This document shows positions 50,262-58,764 of a stretch of DNA of 64,000 bases, piece by piece. The position numbers were made by a program, and so were the translations under genes. Numbering within the stretch: position 1 is the stretch's first letter; the number at the start of each line of letters is the position of its first letter. The notes below the pieces were generated by a model. That model was not told where the DNA came from, searched no databases, and saw only the letters and a list, made by a program, of their open reading frames with translations. Source of the stretch: Siphonobacter sp048595215 (GTDB taxonomy: Bacteria; Bacteroidota; Bacteroidia; Cytophagales; Spirosomataceae). The DNA lies in the NCBI RefSeq assembly GCF_048595215.1, contig NZ_JBMDWJ010000195.1:1-64000 (forward strand). Reading direction: 5' to 3'.

Positions 50262-51968
50262 TTACAGGTTTTGCTTCTTCATTTCCTTCACGGCGTAATC
50301 AACCGCACGGGCTGTCAGAGCCATGTACGTTAGCGAAGGGTTTTGCGTCGACGTAGAAGTCATCGAAGCCCCATCCGTGACGAACACGTTCTTGCAGGCG
50401 TGTAGCTGATTCCACTTGTTGAGCATCGATGTTTTAGGGTCTTTACCCATCCGAACGCCGCCCATTTCGTGAATGTCCAGTCCCGGAGCCTGCTTGGAAT
50501 CGCGGGTACGGATGTTCTTGAAACCAGCCGCCGTATACATTTCGGTGAACTGCTCGTGGAAATCCTTGATCATCTTCTCGTCATTGTCATCGTAGAACAT
50601 GTTGATGGCCAATTGCGGGATGCCAAACGGATCTTTCTTATTCGGATCAAGCTGAACGGTGCTGTTCTCTTTCGGGATGGTTTCGCCCATCATGTGGGAG
50701 CCTACGTGCCAGCCGCCCCAGGAGGGATTCATCAGGTTTTTCTTCAGATCCGCACCGATGCCGTCCTGATTGGTATACGTACCCCGACCGGCGTTGAAGC
50801 CCGCGGCATAGCCCCGCAGGAAGTTGGTCTCCTGCTTATGCACGTTCCGGAAACGCGGAATGTACGGACTATTGGGACGACGACCTTCGGTTTTCATATC
50901 CAGGAAACCATCGTATTCGGCTGAAATCGTAGCCCGGTAGTTGTGGAAGGCCACGTACTTGCCCAGCACACCGCTGTCGTTACCCAATCCGTTAGGGAAG
51001 CGGTTCGACGTTGAGTTCAGGAGTACGAGGTTGGTATTGAGAGCCGCTGCGTTGACAAAAATGATGCGGGCGTAGTACTCCGTCATTTTCTTGGTATTCG
51101 CATCGATCACCCGAACGCCCGTTGCTTTACCTTTTTTCTCGTCGTAAATAATCGAGTGCACGACGGAATTAGGCCGCAGGGTCATTTTGCCCGTTTTGGC
51201 GGCCCAAGGAATTGTAGAGGCGTTACTACTAAAATAACCACCGAAGGGACAACCCCGCTCGCAGATGGTACGGTGCTGACACTGAGCCCGGCCCTGCTGG
51301 AAGTGAATATCTTTTGGTTCGGTTAGGTGAGCACAACGGCCCTGAATCACGTTCCGGTCCTTGTATTTGCTAGCGATCTGCTTCTGGAAATAATCTTCCA
51401 CGCAGTTCATTTCGTGGGGCTTCTGAAACTCGCCGTCGGGCAGGTTGGGCAGACCGTCTTTATTACCGGAAATACCAGCGAATTTCTCTACGTAACTGTA
51501 CCAGGGAGCAATATCCGCGTAACGAATGGGCCAGTCAACGGCAAAGCCGTCGCGGGCGGGGCCTTCGAAATCGAAATCACTCCACCGCTGCGTCTGGCGG
51601 GCCCAGAGCAGGGATTTTCCACCTACCTGATAGCCGCGAATCCAGTCAAAGGGCTTTTCCTGCACGTACGGGTGTTCGGCATCTTTCACGAAAAAGTGCG
51701 TACTGCCTTCGTAAAAGGCATAACACTTGCTCACGATCGGGTTAGCTTCTTTTATTTCCAGGGGAAGCTGGGTGCGGTGCTCAAACTCCCAGGGGCTCAT
51801 CATGCCCGTGGGGTAATCGGTTACATGTTTCACGTCCCTTCCCCGCTCCAGTACCAGCGTTCGCAGCCCGTGTTTCGTTAATTCTTTGGCGGCCCAGCCT
51901 CCGCTGATGCCCGAACCAACCACGATTGCATCGTATTGATTGGCTGCCGTTGATTCCAGTATAGTCAT
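50262..51968 (-). CDS. GMC-family oxidoreductase, large subunit
   Basis: A 568-residue FAD enzyme of the glucose-methanol-choline family. The ADP-binding loop is AIVVGSGISGGWAAKELTKHG (about 14-34, shown in part), then LERGRDV; YQVGGKSLLWARQTQR and RCAHLTEPKDIH follow, with a CXXXC-like QCQHRTICERGCPFGGY. The C-terminal HEMGGVRMG and ASMTSTSTQNPSLTYMALTARA hold the catalytic histidine and asparagine region. It is paired with a Tat-type small subunit 5 bp upstream, the layout of gluconate 2-dehydrogenase and of LacAC-type glycoside 3-dehydrogenases. Oxidation of a sugar or glycoside is the likely reaction; electron acceptor unknown. Confidence 0.88.
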   Translation of the reverse strand: MTILESTAANQYDAIVVGSGISGGWAAKELTKHGLRTLVLERGRDVKHVTDYPTGMMSPWEFEHRTQLPLEIKEANPIVSKCYAFYEGSTHFFVKDAEHPYVQEKPFDWIRGYQVGGKSLLWARQTQRWSDFDFEGPARDGFAVDWPIRYADIAPWYSYVEKFAGISGNKDGLPNLPDGEFQKPHEMNCVEDYFQKQIASKYKDRNVIQGRCAHLTEPKDIHFQQGRAQCQHRTICERGCPFGGYFSSNASTIPWAAKTGKMTLRPNSVVHSIIYDEKKGKATGVRVIDANTKKMTEYYARIIFVNAAALNTNLVLLNSTSNRFPNGLGNDSGVLGKYVAFHNYRATISAEYDGFLDMKTEGRRPNSPYIPRFRNVHKQETNFLRGYAAGFNAGRGTYTNQDGIGADLKKNLMNPSWGGWHVGSHMMGETIPKENSTVQLDPNKKDPFGIPQLAINMFYDDNDEKMIKDFHEQFTEMYTAAGFKNIRTRDSKQAPGLDIHEMGGVRMGKDPKTSMLNKWNQLHACKNVFVTDGASMTSTSTQNPSLTYMALTARAVDYAVKEMKKQNL

Positions 51969-51973
51969 GATCG

Positions 51974-52501
51974 TTATTTGCCAGTTGAAACGGGGACGCA
52001 GCCGTGGTAAAAGCCGGGTACGAGTTGGTAATGATTGATATTGGTCTGGAAGTACTCCGAAGTGGTAAAGCCGCGAATGGTCAGGCTTTTGACCAGTTTG
52101 AAAAAGTCTTTGGTTTCTTCATCGGCTCCGGCGTTCAGCTGATTGAGAAAATTCAGTCGCTGATTGGTATCCATGCCCGAAAACGTTTTGCCTCCTGAAC
52201 TCTTCTGGGCCAGATCGCTGACCGTGTAAAGACCGTTTTTCAGCGTTTCCTGAGCTTTCGTATCCATACAATCATTGACGATCTTCTGAATGTAAGCGGG
52301 AACGCCCAGGCTTTTCGCTCCGGGAATATCCGTTTCCGGAATAATGGTTTCGGCCAGGTCGGCTAGCGTGGATTCTTCCAAAGCGGAAAGCAAGGGAGAA
52401 CCCGCCACCGTCTCGGGCGTCCAGTGCTGAGCCCAGGAGGGGAGGCTCAGCAGACCGCCAAACGCAGCGGCCATGTTTTTTAATGCGATTCTACGTTCCA
52501 C
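51974..52501 (-). CDS. Gluconate 2-dehydrogenase subunit 3-family protein
   Basis: A 175-residue exported small subunit. The N-terminus MERRIALKNMAAAFGGLLSL is Tat-like, so the folded FAD-containing partner may be carried with it in hitch-hiker fashion, since the large subunit has no signal of its own. The family pattern is LADLAETIIPETDIPGAKSLGVPAYI (about 47-72) and TSEYFQTNINHYQLVPGFYHGC. It lies directly upstream of the GMC large-subunit gene with a 5-bp gap. Upstream is the AraC gene of the mannan locus, 117 bp away and on the same strand, so joint control is possible but not shown. Confidence 0.85.
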   Translation of the reverse strand: MERRIALKNMAAAFGGLLSLPSWAQHWTPETVAGSPLLSALEESTLADLAETIIPETDIPGAKSLGVPAYIQKIVNDCMDTKAQETLKNGLYTVSDLAQKSSGGKTFSGMDTNQRLNFLNQLNAGADEETKDFFKLVKSLTIRGFTTSEYFQTNINHYQLVPGFYHGCVPVSTGK

Positions 52502-52618
52502 AAAGAATGAATTAGAGAGTTAGTTAGTCGGAACCAAAGCCTTTAAGCCAAAGAAGGCTGCAATGGAACCTGATTTAGAGGTTTGATTCAAGTAAAAATA
52601 AACGGTAAGCGTGGTATT

Positions 52619-53491
52619 TTATACAAAGACCCGCGAGCCGGAATAGTTACTCCGAAATTCCCGCGGCGTACAGCCATTTTTCTTTAAAAAGGTACGATTA
52701 AAATAGGATAAGTTGTTAAACCCGCATTTATAAGATACCTCGGCGATGGTCTGCGTAGTATCGATGAGCATGCGTGAGGCATGGCCCAGCCGAATCTCGT
52801 TGAGACTATCGACGAACGTTTTTCCCGTACTTTTTTTGATAAAACGACTGAACGACACTTCCGGCATACTGGCTACTTTGGCGACATCGGCTAGGGTGAT
52901 TTTCTTGTCGTAATGGGCCCGCATGTACTCGAAGGCTTTTTCGATACGACGACTATTATAATGAAAGGGATCGTGCGTGAAGGAGGCATTGGAAAGGGTA
53001 CGCATGTTCCGGGAAATCGACAAATCGTGCAGAATCGACATCAGGTCGAGTACCGAATCAAAGCCGCTCTTCTGGGTAAGGGCTTCCAGCCGGGGCCGTA
53101 CCGCTTCAATCGTTTCCCGCGAAAACAATACCCCTTTGGCCGCTCGTTCCAGCAAAATCCGAATAAACGTCAACTGATTCCGACGCAGAAATTTTTCGTC
53201 GAACAGGTCGCGGTGAAACTGAATCGTAATTTCCCGAATCTCCTTGTTTTCGCACTGGTGCAGAAACCAGCCGTGGGGGAGATTAGTGCCTACTAGTACC
53301 AGCTCCAGATCTTCGATCACTTCGGAATGATCGCCAATGATCCGTTTGATGCCGGGTCCACGGGCGATAAAATTCAGCTCGAATTCTTCGTGATAGTGTA
53401 GTGGGAAATCAAAATCAGACTTAACCCGGGCAAACAGCGTAAAGCAGTCATGCTGGGTAAGCGGTGTGATTTCGCGGTACAGATTACTCAT
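52619..53491 (-). CDS. AraC-family regulator with cupin sensor, next to the mannan locus
   Basis: A 290-residue regulator. The N-terminal cupin-like sensor (about 15-100) has FPLHYHEEFELNFIARG with metal-type histidines and glutamate, and TNLPHGWFLH. The C-terminal DNA-binding pair of helix-turn-helix motifs covers about 190-285: KITLADVAKVASMPEVSFSRFIKKSTGK, then TIAEVSYKCGFNNLSYFNRTFLKKNGCTPREF. It is divergent from susC across a 257-bp gap with direct repeats, so it is the natural candidate activator of the mannan genes. Its own promoter is nearly leaderless. Confidence 0.9.
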   Translation of the reverse strand: MSNLYREITPLTQHDCFTLFARVKSDFDFPLHYHEEFELNFIARGPGIKRIIGDHSEVIEDLELVLVGTNLPHGWFLHQCENKEIREITIQFHRDLFDEKFLRRNQLTFIRILLERAAKGVLFSRETIEAVRPRLEALTQKSGFDSVLDLMSILHDLSISRNMRTLSNASFTHDPFHYNSRRIEKAFEYMRAHYDKKITLADVAKVASMPEVSFSRFIKKSTGKTFVDSLNEIRLGHASRMLIDTTQTIAEVSYKCGFNNLSYFNRTFLKKNGCTPREFRSNYSGSRVFV

Positions 53492-53495
53492 AAAG

Positions 53496-53527
53496 CAAAG
53501 GTAAAAGAGGTTTTAGCGATTAGCAAA
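53496..53527 (-). promoter_or_regulatory. Complete promoter of the AraC regulator gene
   Basis: On the minus strand TTTG (53524-53527) lies 20 bp before TACCTTTG (53496-53503), matching both elements of the Bacteroidota consensus. The -7 element ends 4 bp before the ATG at 53491, so the messenger would be leaderless or nearly so. Confidence 0.65.
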
Positions 53528-53638
53528 AGTTTTGATAACATAGTATTAGTACAAAGTTACTTTTTGTTTGGTATTCTGTTTGAATAATCAAAGAAAAATA
53601 TGGCACTATTCGGCGATCATTGCAATTAATCGATATAT

Positions 53639-53716
53639 AATGATAATTTATGACTGATAAAAATGAAAATATGTTCAAGTAAATGATAAAATTGTGTTAG
53701 TGCAATGATAAAATTG
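53639..53716 (+). promoter_or_regulatory. Repeated operator-like motif upstream of susC
   Basis: The 13-mer AATGATAAAATTG occurs perfectly at 53682-53694 and 53704-53716, 22 bp apart (about two helical turns). An 11 of 13 match (ACTGATAAAAATG) is at 53653-53665 and a partial match (AATGATAATT) at 53639-53648. The last copy ends 5 bp before the susC -7 element. AraC proteins bind direct repeats about 21 bp apart next to promoters, and such a regulator is encoded divergently. Assignment to that regulator is inference. Confidence 0.6.
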
Positions 53717-53721
53717 ACGCA

Positions 53722-53729
53722 TACTTTTG
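53722..53729 (+). promoter_or_regulatory. Promoter -7 element of the susC operon
   Basis: TACTTTTG is an exact TAnnTTTG, 19 bp before the susC ATG. The -33 position lacks a good TTTG, which fits a promoter that needs an activator. Confidence 0.55.
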
Positions 53730-53748
53730 TTGCGAAAAATTTGACTCT

Positions 53749-56700
53749 ATGAATCGTTTTAAACTTTATCTTTTCTTCTCAGGATTGATGCTTCTAGGGT
53801 GCTTCGGAACTCTATTCGCTCAAAACCGGACCATCTCCGGTACTGTGGCTGACGAGAAAGGGGAGTTACTCCCCGGCGTAAGCCTTTCCATCAAGGGAAC
53901 CACCCTTGGAACTAACACCAATGTTGAAGGACGCTTTACCCTGAGCATCCCCGCCAATGCTACCACGCTGGTGGTATCTTTTGTCGGTATGCAGACGCAG
54001 GAAATTCCGGTCACGAACGAATCAACTTACACGATTGTATTGCAATCCGATAGCAAATCGCTCGATGAGGTTGTCGTTATTGGGTACGGTTCAGCCCGGA
54101 AAAGTGATTTGACGGGTTCGGTTGCTTCCATCAAGTCGGAACAACTCACGCAGATTGCTACGCCCAACGTAACGCAGGCCATTCAGGGCCGCGTAGCCGG
54201 GGTAGACGTAACGGCTAACTCGGGGGAACCCGGTGGTGCCAGCCGGATTCGGATACGCGGGGTTGGTACAATCAACAACTCGGATCCTCTGTACGTAGTG
54301 GACGGTTTCCAGACTGGAGACATCAGCTTCCTGGCTCCTACGGATATTGCTTCCATGGAAATCCTGAAAGATGCTTCAGCTACGGCTATTTACGGTTCTC
54401 GCGGAGCCAACGGGGTGGTTTTGATTACGACTAAACGTGGTCGTTCCGGCCCAACCCGCTTTACGCTGGATGGTTACGCCGGGGTACAGAACGCCTGGAA
54501 CAAACTGAATATGCTGAATGCTGCTCAGTACGGAACCCTTCGTCTGGAAGCGTACCGCAACGACGGAACGGTACTGGACCCGAATGGTGCGGAATATCGT
54601 CTACTCAATAATGCCGCTCAAACCAACATGCAGGGTACGGATTGGCAGAAAGAAGTGATGCAAACGGGTTCTATTCAGAACTACAGCCTGAACGTACTGG
54701 GAGGTACGGACAAGTCACGCTATAGCCTGACGGGTACGTATTTCGGTCAGGACGGGATTGTGAAGAATTCTTCCTTACGAAAGTATTTCCTGCGTTTCAA
54801 TAACGATTATACTTTCAACAACTGGTTGACGGGTGGTATCTCCGGAGCGTTTTCCCGTACGAACAAGACGTTTACCAACAATGACCTGTTCGCTGGGGTG
54901 CTGACTACGGCTTTGCGGGCGGAACCTATTACGCCCGCCTGGAACCCGGAAACCAATAACTGGGGTCGTACGATTGTATCGCAGGAAAACAACCCGGCTC
55001 GTGCCGCGAGTGAAATGTCCGGTAACAAAGGCTACGAAAGTCTGCTGAACGCCAACGCCTACGTAGAGGCTTCGTTCCTGAAACATTTCAAACTGCGTTC
55101 ACAATTTGGCGTTAATTACAAAAACGTTCACAACAAGCAGTATCTGCCCGAGTTTTTCCTGGACATCAAAGAATTACGTCCCAACAGCCAGTTGACGGAG
55201 TATCGGAGTGAGCAGACGCAGTGGGTATCTTCTACTTACCTGACCTACGATAATGACTTTGGTAAGCACCACGTAGGCGGTATGATTGGTACGGAAGCTC
55301 AACGCAGTACCTTCGATAACATTGGTATGACGGCCTATAATGTACCGGACAATACCGATCTGCGGTACTTGTCCTCCAGCCGTAATCCAAACGTAATTCC
55401 GACGACTACACCGCCTTCGGATGAATCCCTGCTTTCGTTCTTTGGTCGGGCGAACTATAGCTACAACGAGAAGTACATGTTGACGGCTACGCTGCGGTAT
55501 GATGGTTCTTCCCGCTTCCTGAAAGGAAATCGTTGGGGTATTTTCCCGGCTTTTGCTTTCGGCTGGAACGTAACGGATGAGCCCTTCATGGCCAATATCA
55601 AAGCCATCAGTAACCTGAAAGTACGGGCCGGATGGGGTCAGGTAGGTAACCAAAACTCAGCCAATAACTACGGGTACGTAACGACGATTTCTGGTGGTAA
55701 CCGCTACGTATTCGGCGACCAGATCGTGGAAGGTTTCGCTCCAACGATGGCGAGCAACCCGAACCTGAAGTGGGAAACGACGACGAGCTCCAACATTGGT
55801 ATCGACGCAGATTTCTTTAATCATAGCCTGAGTTTAACGGCCGATTACTTCATCAAGAATACGGCTGACATGATTGTTCGGGTTCCCGTACCCGTGTTCA
55901 TCGGCGTAGGACCTCCGTACGTCAATGCCGGTAGCATGCGGAACAACGGTATCGAATTAGCCTTGAACTATCGCAATGAAGTAGGGGCGTTCCGCTACGA
56001 TGTGGGTGTGAACTTCACGAAGATCAAAAACGAAGTAACCAGCCTCGGTGGGGGTACAGGCATTGAATCGGCCAACGTCATCAGTAACTGGGGTAACATT
56101 ACCCGTACGTCGGTGGGTCGCGAAATCGCTTACTTCTACGGCTTGAAAACCGATGGGATTTTCAGAACGCAGGAAGAAGCGAATGCCTACAATACAAAAT
56201 ACGGAATTGGTAGCGAAAACCTGGCCAAAGCGGGCGATGTACGCTTCGTAGATGCGAATAACGACGGAGTTATTAACGATAAGGACCGCGTATACCTGGG
56301 TAGTGCTACGCCGAAATTCAGTTACGGTTTCAACGCAACGCTGGGTTACAAAAACTTTGATCTTCGTTTATTCTTCCAGGGTGTACAAGGTGTAGAAGTA
56401 GTGAATGCACTGGATTACTTTACCCGTAGCTCAATGGGTACCTGGAATTCGGTTACGGATCGCCTCAACCGCTGGACGCCTGAGAATACGAACACGAACG
56501 AACCCCGCATGACGGCGAAGGATGCCAATGCCAACTACCGCTTCAGTGATCGTTTCGTACAAAGTGGAGATTACTTGCGTCTGCGGAACGTAACGCTGGG
56601 ATATACTATTCCGAAAGTGGTAACGGATCGCTGGAAAATGTCAACGGTACGGGCCTACGTTTCGGTAGATAACCTCCTGACCGTAACGGGCTACAAAGGT

Positions 56701-56823
56701 CTGGATCCCGAAATCGGTGAGTATGGTTACAACCGGAGCTACAACCCACTGGCTGTGGGTGTGGACGTAGGAACCTACCCCCAACCCCAAACCTGGCGTG
56801 CCGGGCTAACGCTCAATTTCTAA
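53749..56823 (+). CDS. susC: SusC-type TonB-dependent transporter of the mannan locus
   Basis: A 1024-residue outer-membrane importer of oligosaccharides working with SusD. Signal peptide about 1-24 (MNRFKLYLFFSGLMLLGCFG...), carboxypeptidase-regulatory-like domain at about 28-105 (ISGTVADEKGELLPGVSLSI), TonB-box region SLDEVVVIGYGSARKSDLTG (103-123), plug with AIQGRVAGVDV, GGASRIRIRGVGTINNSDPLYVVDG and ASATAIYGSRGANGVVLITTKRG, and a barrel to the final WRAGLTLNF. The SusC-specific long plug motifs distinguish it from other TonB receptors. SusD follows after 155 bp. The gene lies beside GH26, symporter and GH130 genes, pointing to manno-oligosaccharides. Confidence 0.95.
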   Translation: MNRFKLYLFFSGLMLLGCFGTLFAQNRTISGTVADEKGELLPGVSLSIKGTTLGTNTNVEGRFTLSIPANATTLVVSFVGMQTQEIPVTNESTYTIVLQSDSKSLDEVVVIGYGSARKSDLTGSVASIKSEQLTQIATPNVTQAIQGRVAGVDVTANSGEPGGASRIRIRGVGTINNSDPLYVVDGFQTGDISFLAPTDIASMEILKDASATAIYGSRGANGVVLITTKRGRSGPTRFTLDGYAGVQNAWNKLNMLNAAQYGTLRLEAYRNDGTVLDPNGAEYRLLNNAAQTNMQGTDWQKEVMQTGSIQNYSLNVLGGTDKSRYSLTGTYFGQDGIVKNSSLRKYFLRFNNDYTFNNWLTGGISGAFSRTNKTFTNNDLFAGVLTTALRAEPITPAWNPETNNWGRTIVSQENNPARAASEMSGNKGYESLLNANAYVEASFLKHFKLRSQFGVNYKNVHNKQYLPEFFLDIKELRPNSQLTEYRSEQTQWVSSTYLTYDNDFGKHHVGGMIGTEAQRSTFDNIGMTAYNVPDNTDLRYLSSSRNPNVIPTTTPPSDESLLSFFGRANYSYNEKYMLTATLRYDGSSRFLKGNRWGIFPAFAFGWNVTDEPFMANIKAISNLKVRAGWGQVGNQNSANNYGYVTTISGGNRYVFGDQIVEGFAPTMASNPNLKWETTTSSNIGIDADFFNHSLSLTADYFIKNTADMIVRVPVPVFIGVGPPYVNAGSMRNNGIELALNYRNEVGAFRYDVGVNFTKIKNEVTSLGGGTGIESANVISNWGNITRTSVGREIAYFYGLKTDGIFRTQEEANAYNTKYGIGSENLAKAGDVRFVDANNDGVINDKDRVYLGSATPKFSYGFNATLGYKNFDLRLFFQGVQGVEVVNALDYFTRSSMGTWNSVTDRLNRWTPENTNTNEPRMTAKDANANYRFSDRFVQSGDYLRLRNVTLGYTIPKVVTDRWKMSTVRAYVSVDNLLTVTGYKGLDPEIGEYGYNRSYNPLAVGVDVGTYPQPQTWRAGLTLNF

Positions 56824-56827
56824 GATA

Positions 56828-56964
56828 GTTTTCGGTTTACTGTTTTCAGTTTTCAATGCAAGTCGCAGAGGACTGAAAGCAGTGAACAAAGAATTAACAA
56901 AGAGATTTCGGTTTACTGTTTTCACTGCAAGCCTCGCAGAACTGAAAACAGCAAACCGAAAACT
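56828..56964. repeat. Tandem hairpin repeats between susC and susD
   Basis: TTTCGGTTTACTGTTTTCA occurs twice as a direct repeat (about 56831-56848 and 56906-56924), each followed by a TGCAAG...TCGCAGA...ACTGAAA segment. The reverse complement of the first copy, CTGAAAACAGCAAACCGAA, lies at 56942-56960 with one mismatch. The gap thus holds a duplicated unit of about 75 bp, each half hairpin-forming. It has no T-run. Confidence 0.7.
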
Positions 56965-56978
56965 GAAAACTGAAAAAA

Positions 56979-58577
56979 ATGAAATTCAAATATATCATCG
57001 TGGCTTTGCTGCTGGCTACCAGCGGTACGATGCAGAGCTGCAGCGATTTTCTGGATAAAAATCCGCTGGGCCAGGATACGGACCAGAACTTTTATACCGA
57101 TCCCAATAATGCCATCCTGGCCGTTAACGCGGCCTATGACGTCCTGGCTTACGACGAAGGAAACGATGGCTTGGGCAACTATGTCAACCACAACTACGAG
57201 TGGATGTTCGGGGATGTACTGTCGGAAGATGCCGAAAAAGGTAGTACGCCGGGCGATATGCCTCCCCTGCAGGAGCTGAAGGAATGGCGGGCTACGGGTA
57301 CCAACACCATCGCTCAGGCCGTTTGGCAAAACATGTTCCAGGCGATTTATCGGACGAACCTGTTGCTGCAAAACCTGGAAAATTCACCCATTGATGCAAC
57401 GCTGAAAAATCGTTTGATGGGCGAGGCGTACTTCATTCGGGGCTACAGTTATTTCTACATGCTGCGTTTGTACGGCGGACTGCCTTTGTTCACGAAACCC
57501 GTGCAGCCTTCGGATTACAGCAATACCAAGCGTTCTACCCTGAGCGAAACGTATGCGTTCATTGAAGCCGATTTCAAGAAAGCCGCTGAACTGTTACCCG
57601 AGAAAAATGCCTACGAAGCGGCAGACGCCGGTCGTGCGACCAAAGGAGCTGCCAATGGATTCCTGGCCCGTGCGATCCTGTATCAAATGGGAACCGACAA
57701 TCCCCGGGGTCATACCTGGAAAGAGTTATACGATCTGACCGATGTAATTGCCAAATCGGGACAGTATGCGTTGACCGACAACTACGCCGCGATTCAGGAA
57801 GGTGAAAATGAAAACAATGCGGAATCATTGTTCGAAATTCAGTTTGCCGAATCTAACGTAACCTGGGGTATCCAGCGTTCTGGAACGAACAACAACCAGA
57901 TTCAGAACAACCGGAATACCTGGGGTTGGGGCTTCAATAACCCGACGCAAAGTCTGGTGAATGCCTTTGAAGCGAATGATCCCCGTAAAGCCGCTACGAT
58001 CTACAAAACGGGCGACATCGTTACGGGTATCGAGCAGGTGATCAACTTCCCTTCCGAAAACTCAACGGGTTTCCTGAACCGGAAAGCGGCCATCATCAAG
58101 CCTACGCAACCTTCGCAGTCGCCGCAAAACATTCGTAAATTGCGGTACGCGGACGTGTTGCTGATGCGAGCCGAAGCCGCCGCTCACCTGGGCAACGAAA
58201 GCGAAGCTCGTACAATCCTGAATCAGATTCGTGACCGGGCTCGTAAGTCTACGCTACCTAAAGGTTCGAAACTCAATACCATGACCTACGAACCCGCCAA
58301 TACGCCCGCTTCGGCTTTACCGCCGATCGCCGCTACGGTAACGGGAACGGCTTTGCTGGACGCCATTTACCACGAGCGTCGCGTAGAGCTGGGTATGGAA
58401 GCCCTGCACTTCTGGGATCAGGTTCGTACCGGAACGTACTTTAACTCACTACCCGCTTCGATTCGTTCTTCCGCGATGAGTCATAGCATTAAGGGTTCGG
58501 TTAATTCCATCCCGGTACTGCCGATTCCGGCAAACGAAGTACAATCCTGGGGTCTGGAGCAGAATCCGGGGTATTAA
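56979..58577 (+). CDS. susD: SusD-type outer-surface glycan-binding lipoprotein
   Basis: A 532-residue lipoprotein that caps SusC and binds the oligosaccharide. The signal ends in the lipobox TMQSC with Cys21 as the lipidated residue, followed by SDFLDKNPLGQ, typical of SusD. Helical TPR-type segments (NAYDVL..., NRLMGEAYFIRGYSYFYMLRLYGGLPL, RATKGAANGFLARAILYQ) fold around a variable ligand surface, and the C-terminal part has KLRYADVLLMRAEAAAHLGNE and IYHERRVELGMEALHFWDQVR. It belongs with the preceding susC. A palindrome and a terminator separate it from the enzyme genes downstream. Confidence 0.94.
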   Translation: MKFKYIIVALLLATSGTMQSCSDFLDKNPLGQDTDQNFYTDPNNAILAVNAAYDVLAYDEGNDGLGNYVNHNYEWMFGDVLSEDAEKGSTPGDMPPLQELKEWRATGTNTIAQAVWQNMFQAIYRTNLLLQNLENSPIDATLKNRLMGEAYFIRGYSYFYMLRLYGGLPLFTKPVQPSDYSNTKRSTLSETYAFIEADFKKAAELLPEKNAYEAADAGRATKGAANGFLARAILYQMGTDNPRGHTWKELYDLTDVIAKSGQYALTDNYAAIQEGENENNAESLFEIQFAESNVTWGIQRSGTNNNQIQNNRNTWGWGFNNPTQSLVNAFEANDPRKAATIYKTGDIVTGIEQVINFPSENSTGFLNRKAAIIKPTQPSQSPQNIRKLRYADVLLMRAEAAAHLGNESEARTILNQIRDRARKSTLPKGSKLNTMTYEPANTPASALPPIAATVTGTALLDAIYHERRVELGMEALHFWDQVRTGTYFNSLPASIRSSAMSHSIKGSVNSIPVLPIPANEVQSWGLEQNPGY

Positions 58578-58707
58578 TTGGGTTGTTGGTTTTTAGTTTT
58601 TAAGCAGTCAGGTACATACGATCGATTATTTGTAAACCACTAATCAGATCCGAATCGCACCTCAACGAACGATAGTACTAGTCAGGCAACTAACAACCAA
58701 TAACCAA
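58578..58707. repeat. Imperfect palindrome after susD
   Basis: TTGGGTTGTTGGTTTTTAGTT (58578-58598) and AACTAACAACCAATAACCAA (58688-58707) are reverse complements with three mismatches, about 90 bp apart. The word resembles the gap palindromes in the arginine cluster. Confidence 0.6.
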
Positions 58708-58709
58708 AC

Positions 58710-58746
58710 AAAGGCTTCTATTCGAATCGGGTAGAAGCCTTTGTTT
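58710..58746 (+). terminator. Terminator between susD and the GH26 gene
   Basis: AAAGGCTTCTA (58710-58720) and TAGAAGCCTTT (58732-58742) form a perfect 11-bp stem with an 11-nt loop, followed by GTTTT. It would separate the susCD transcript from the enzyme genes. Confidence 0.85.
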
Positions 58747-58764
58747 TATCTTTAAACGAAAAAA

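Noticed and set aside
53639..53716. CRISPR-like array upstream of susC
   Set aside because: Units are 13 bp with only two perfect copies, irregular spacing otherwise and no cas genes.
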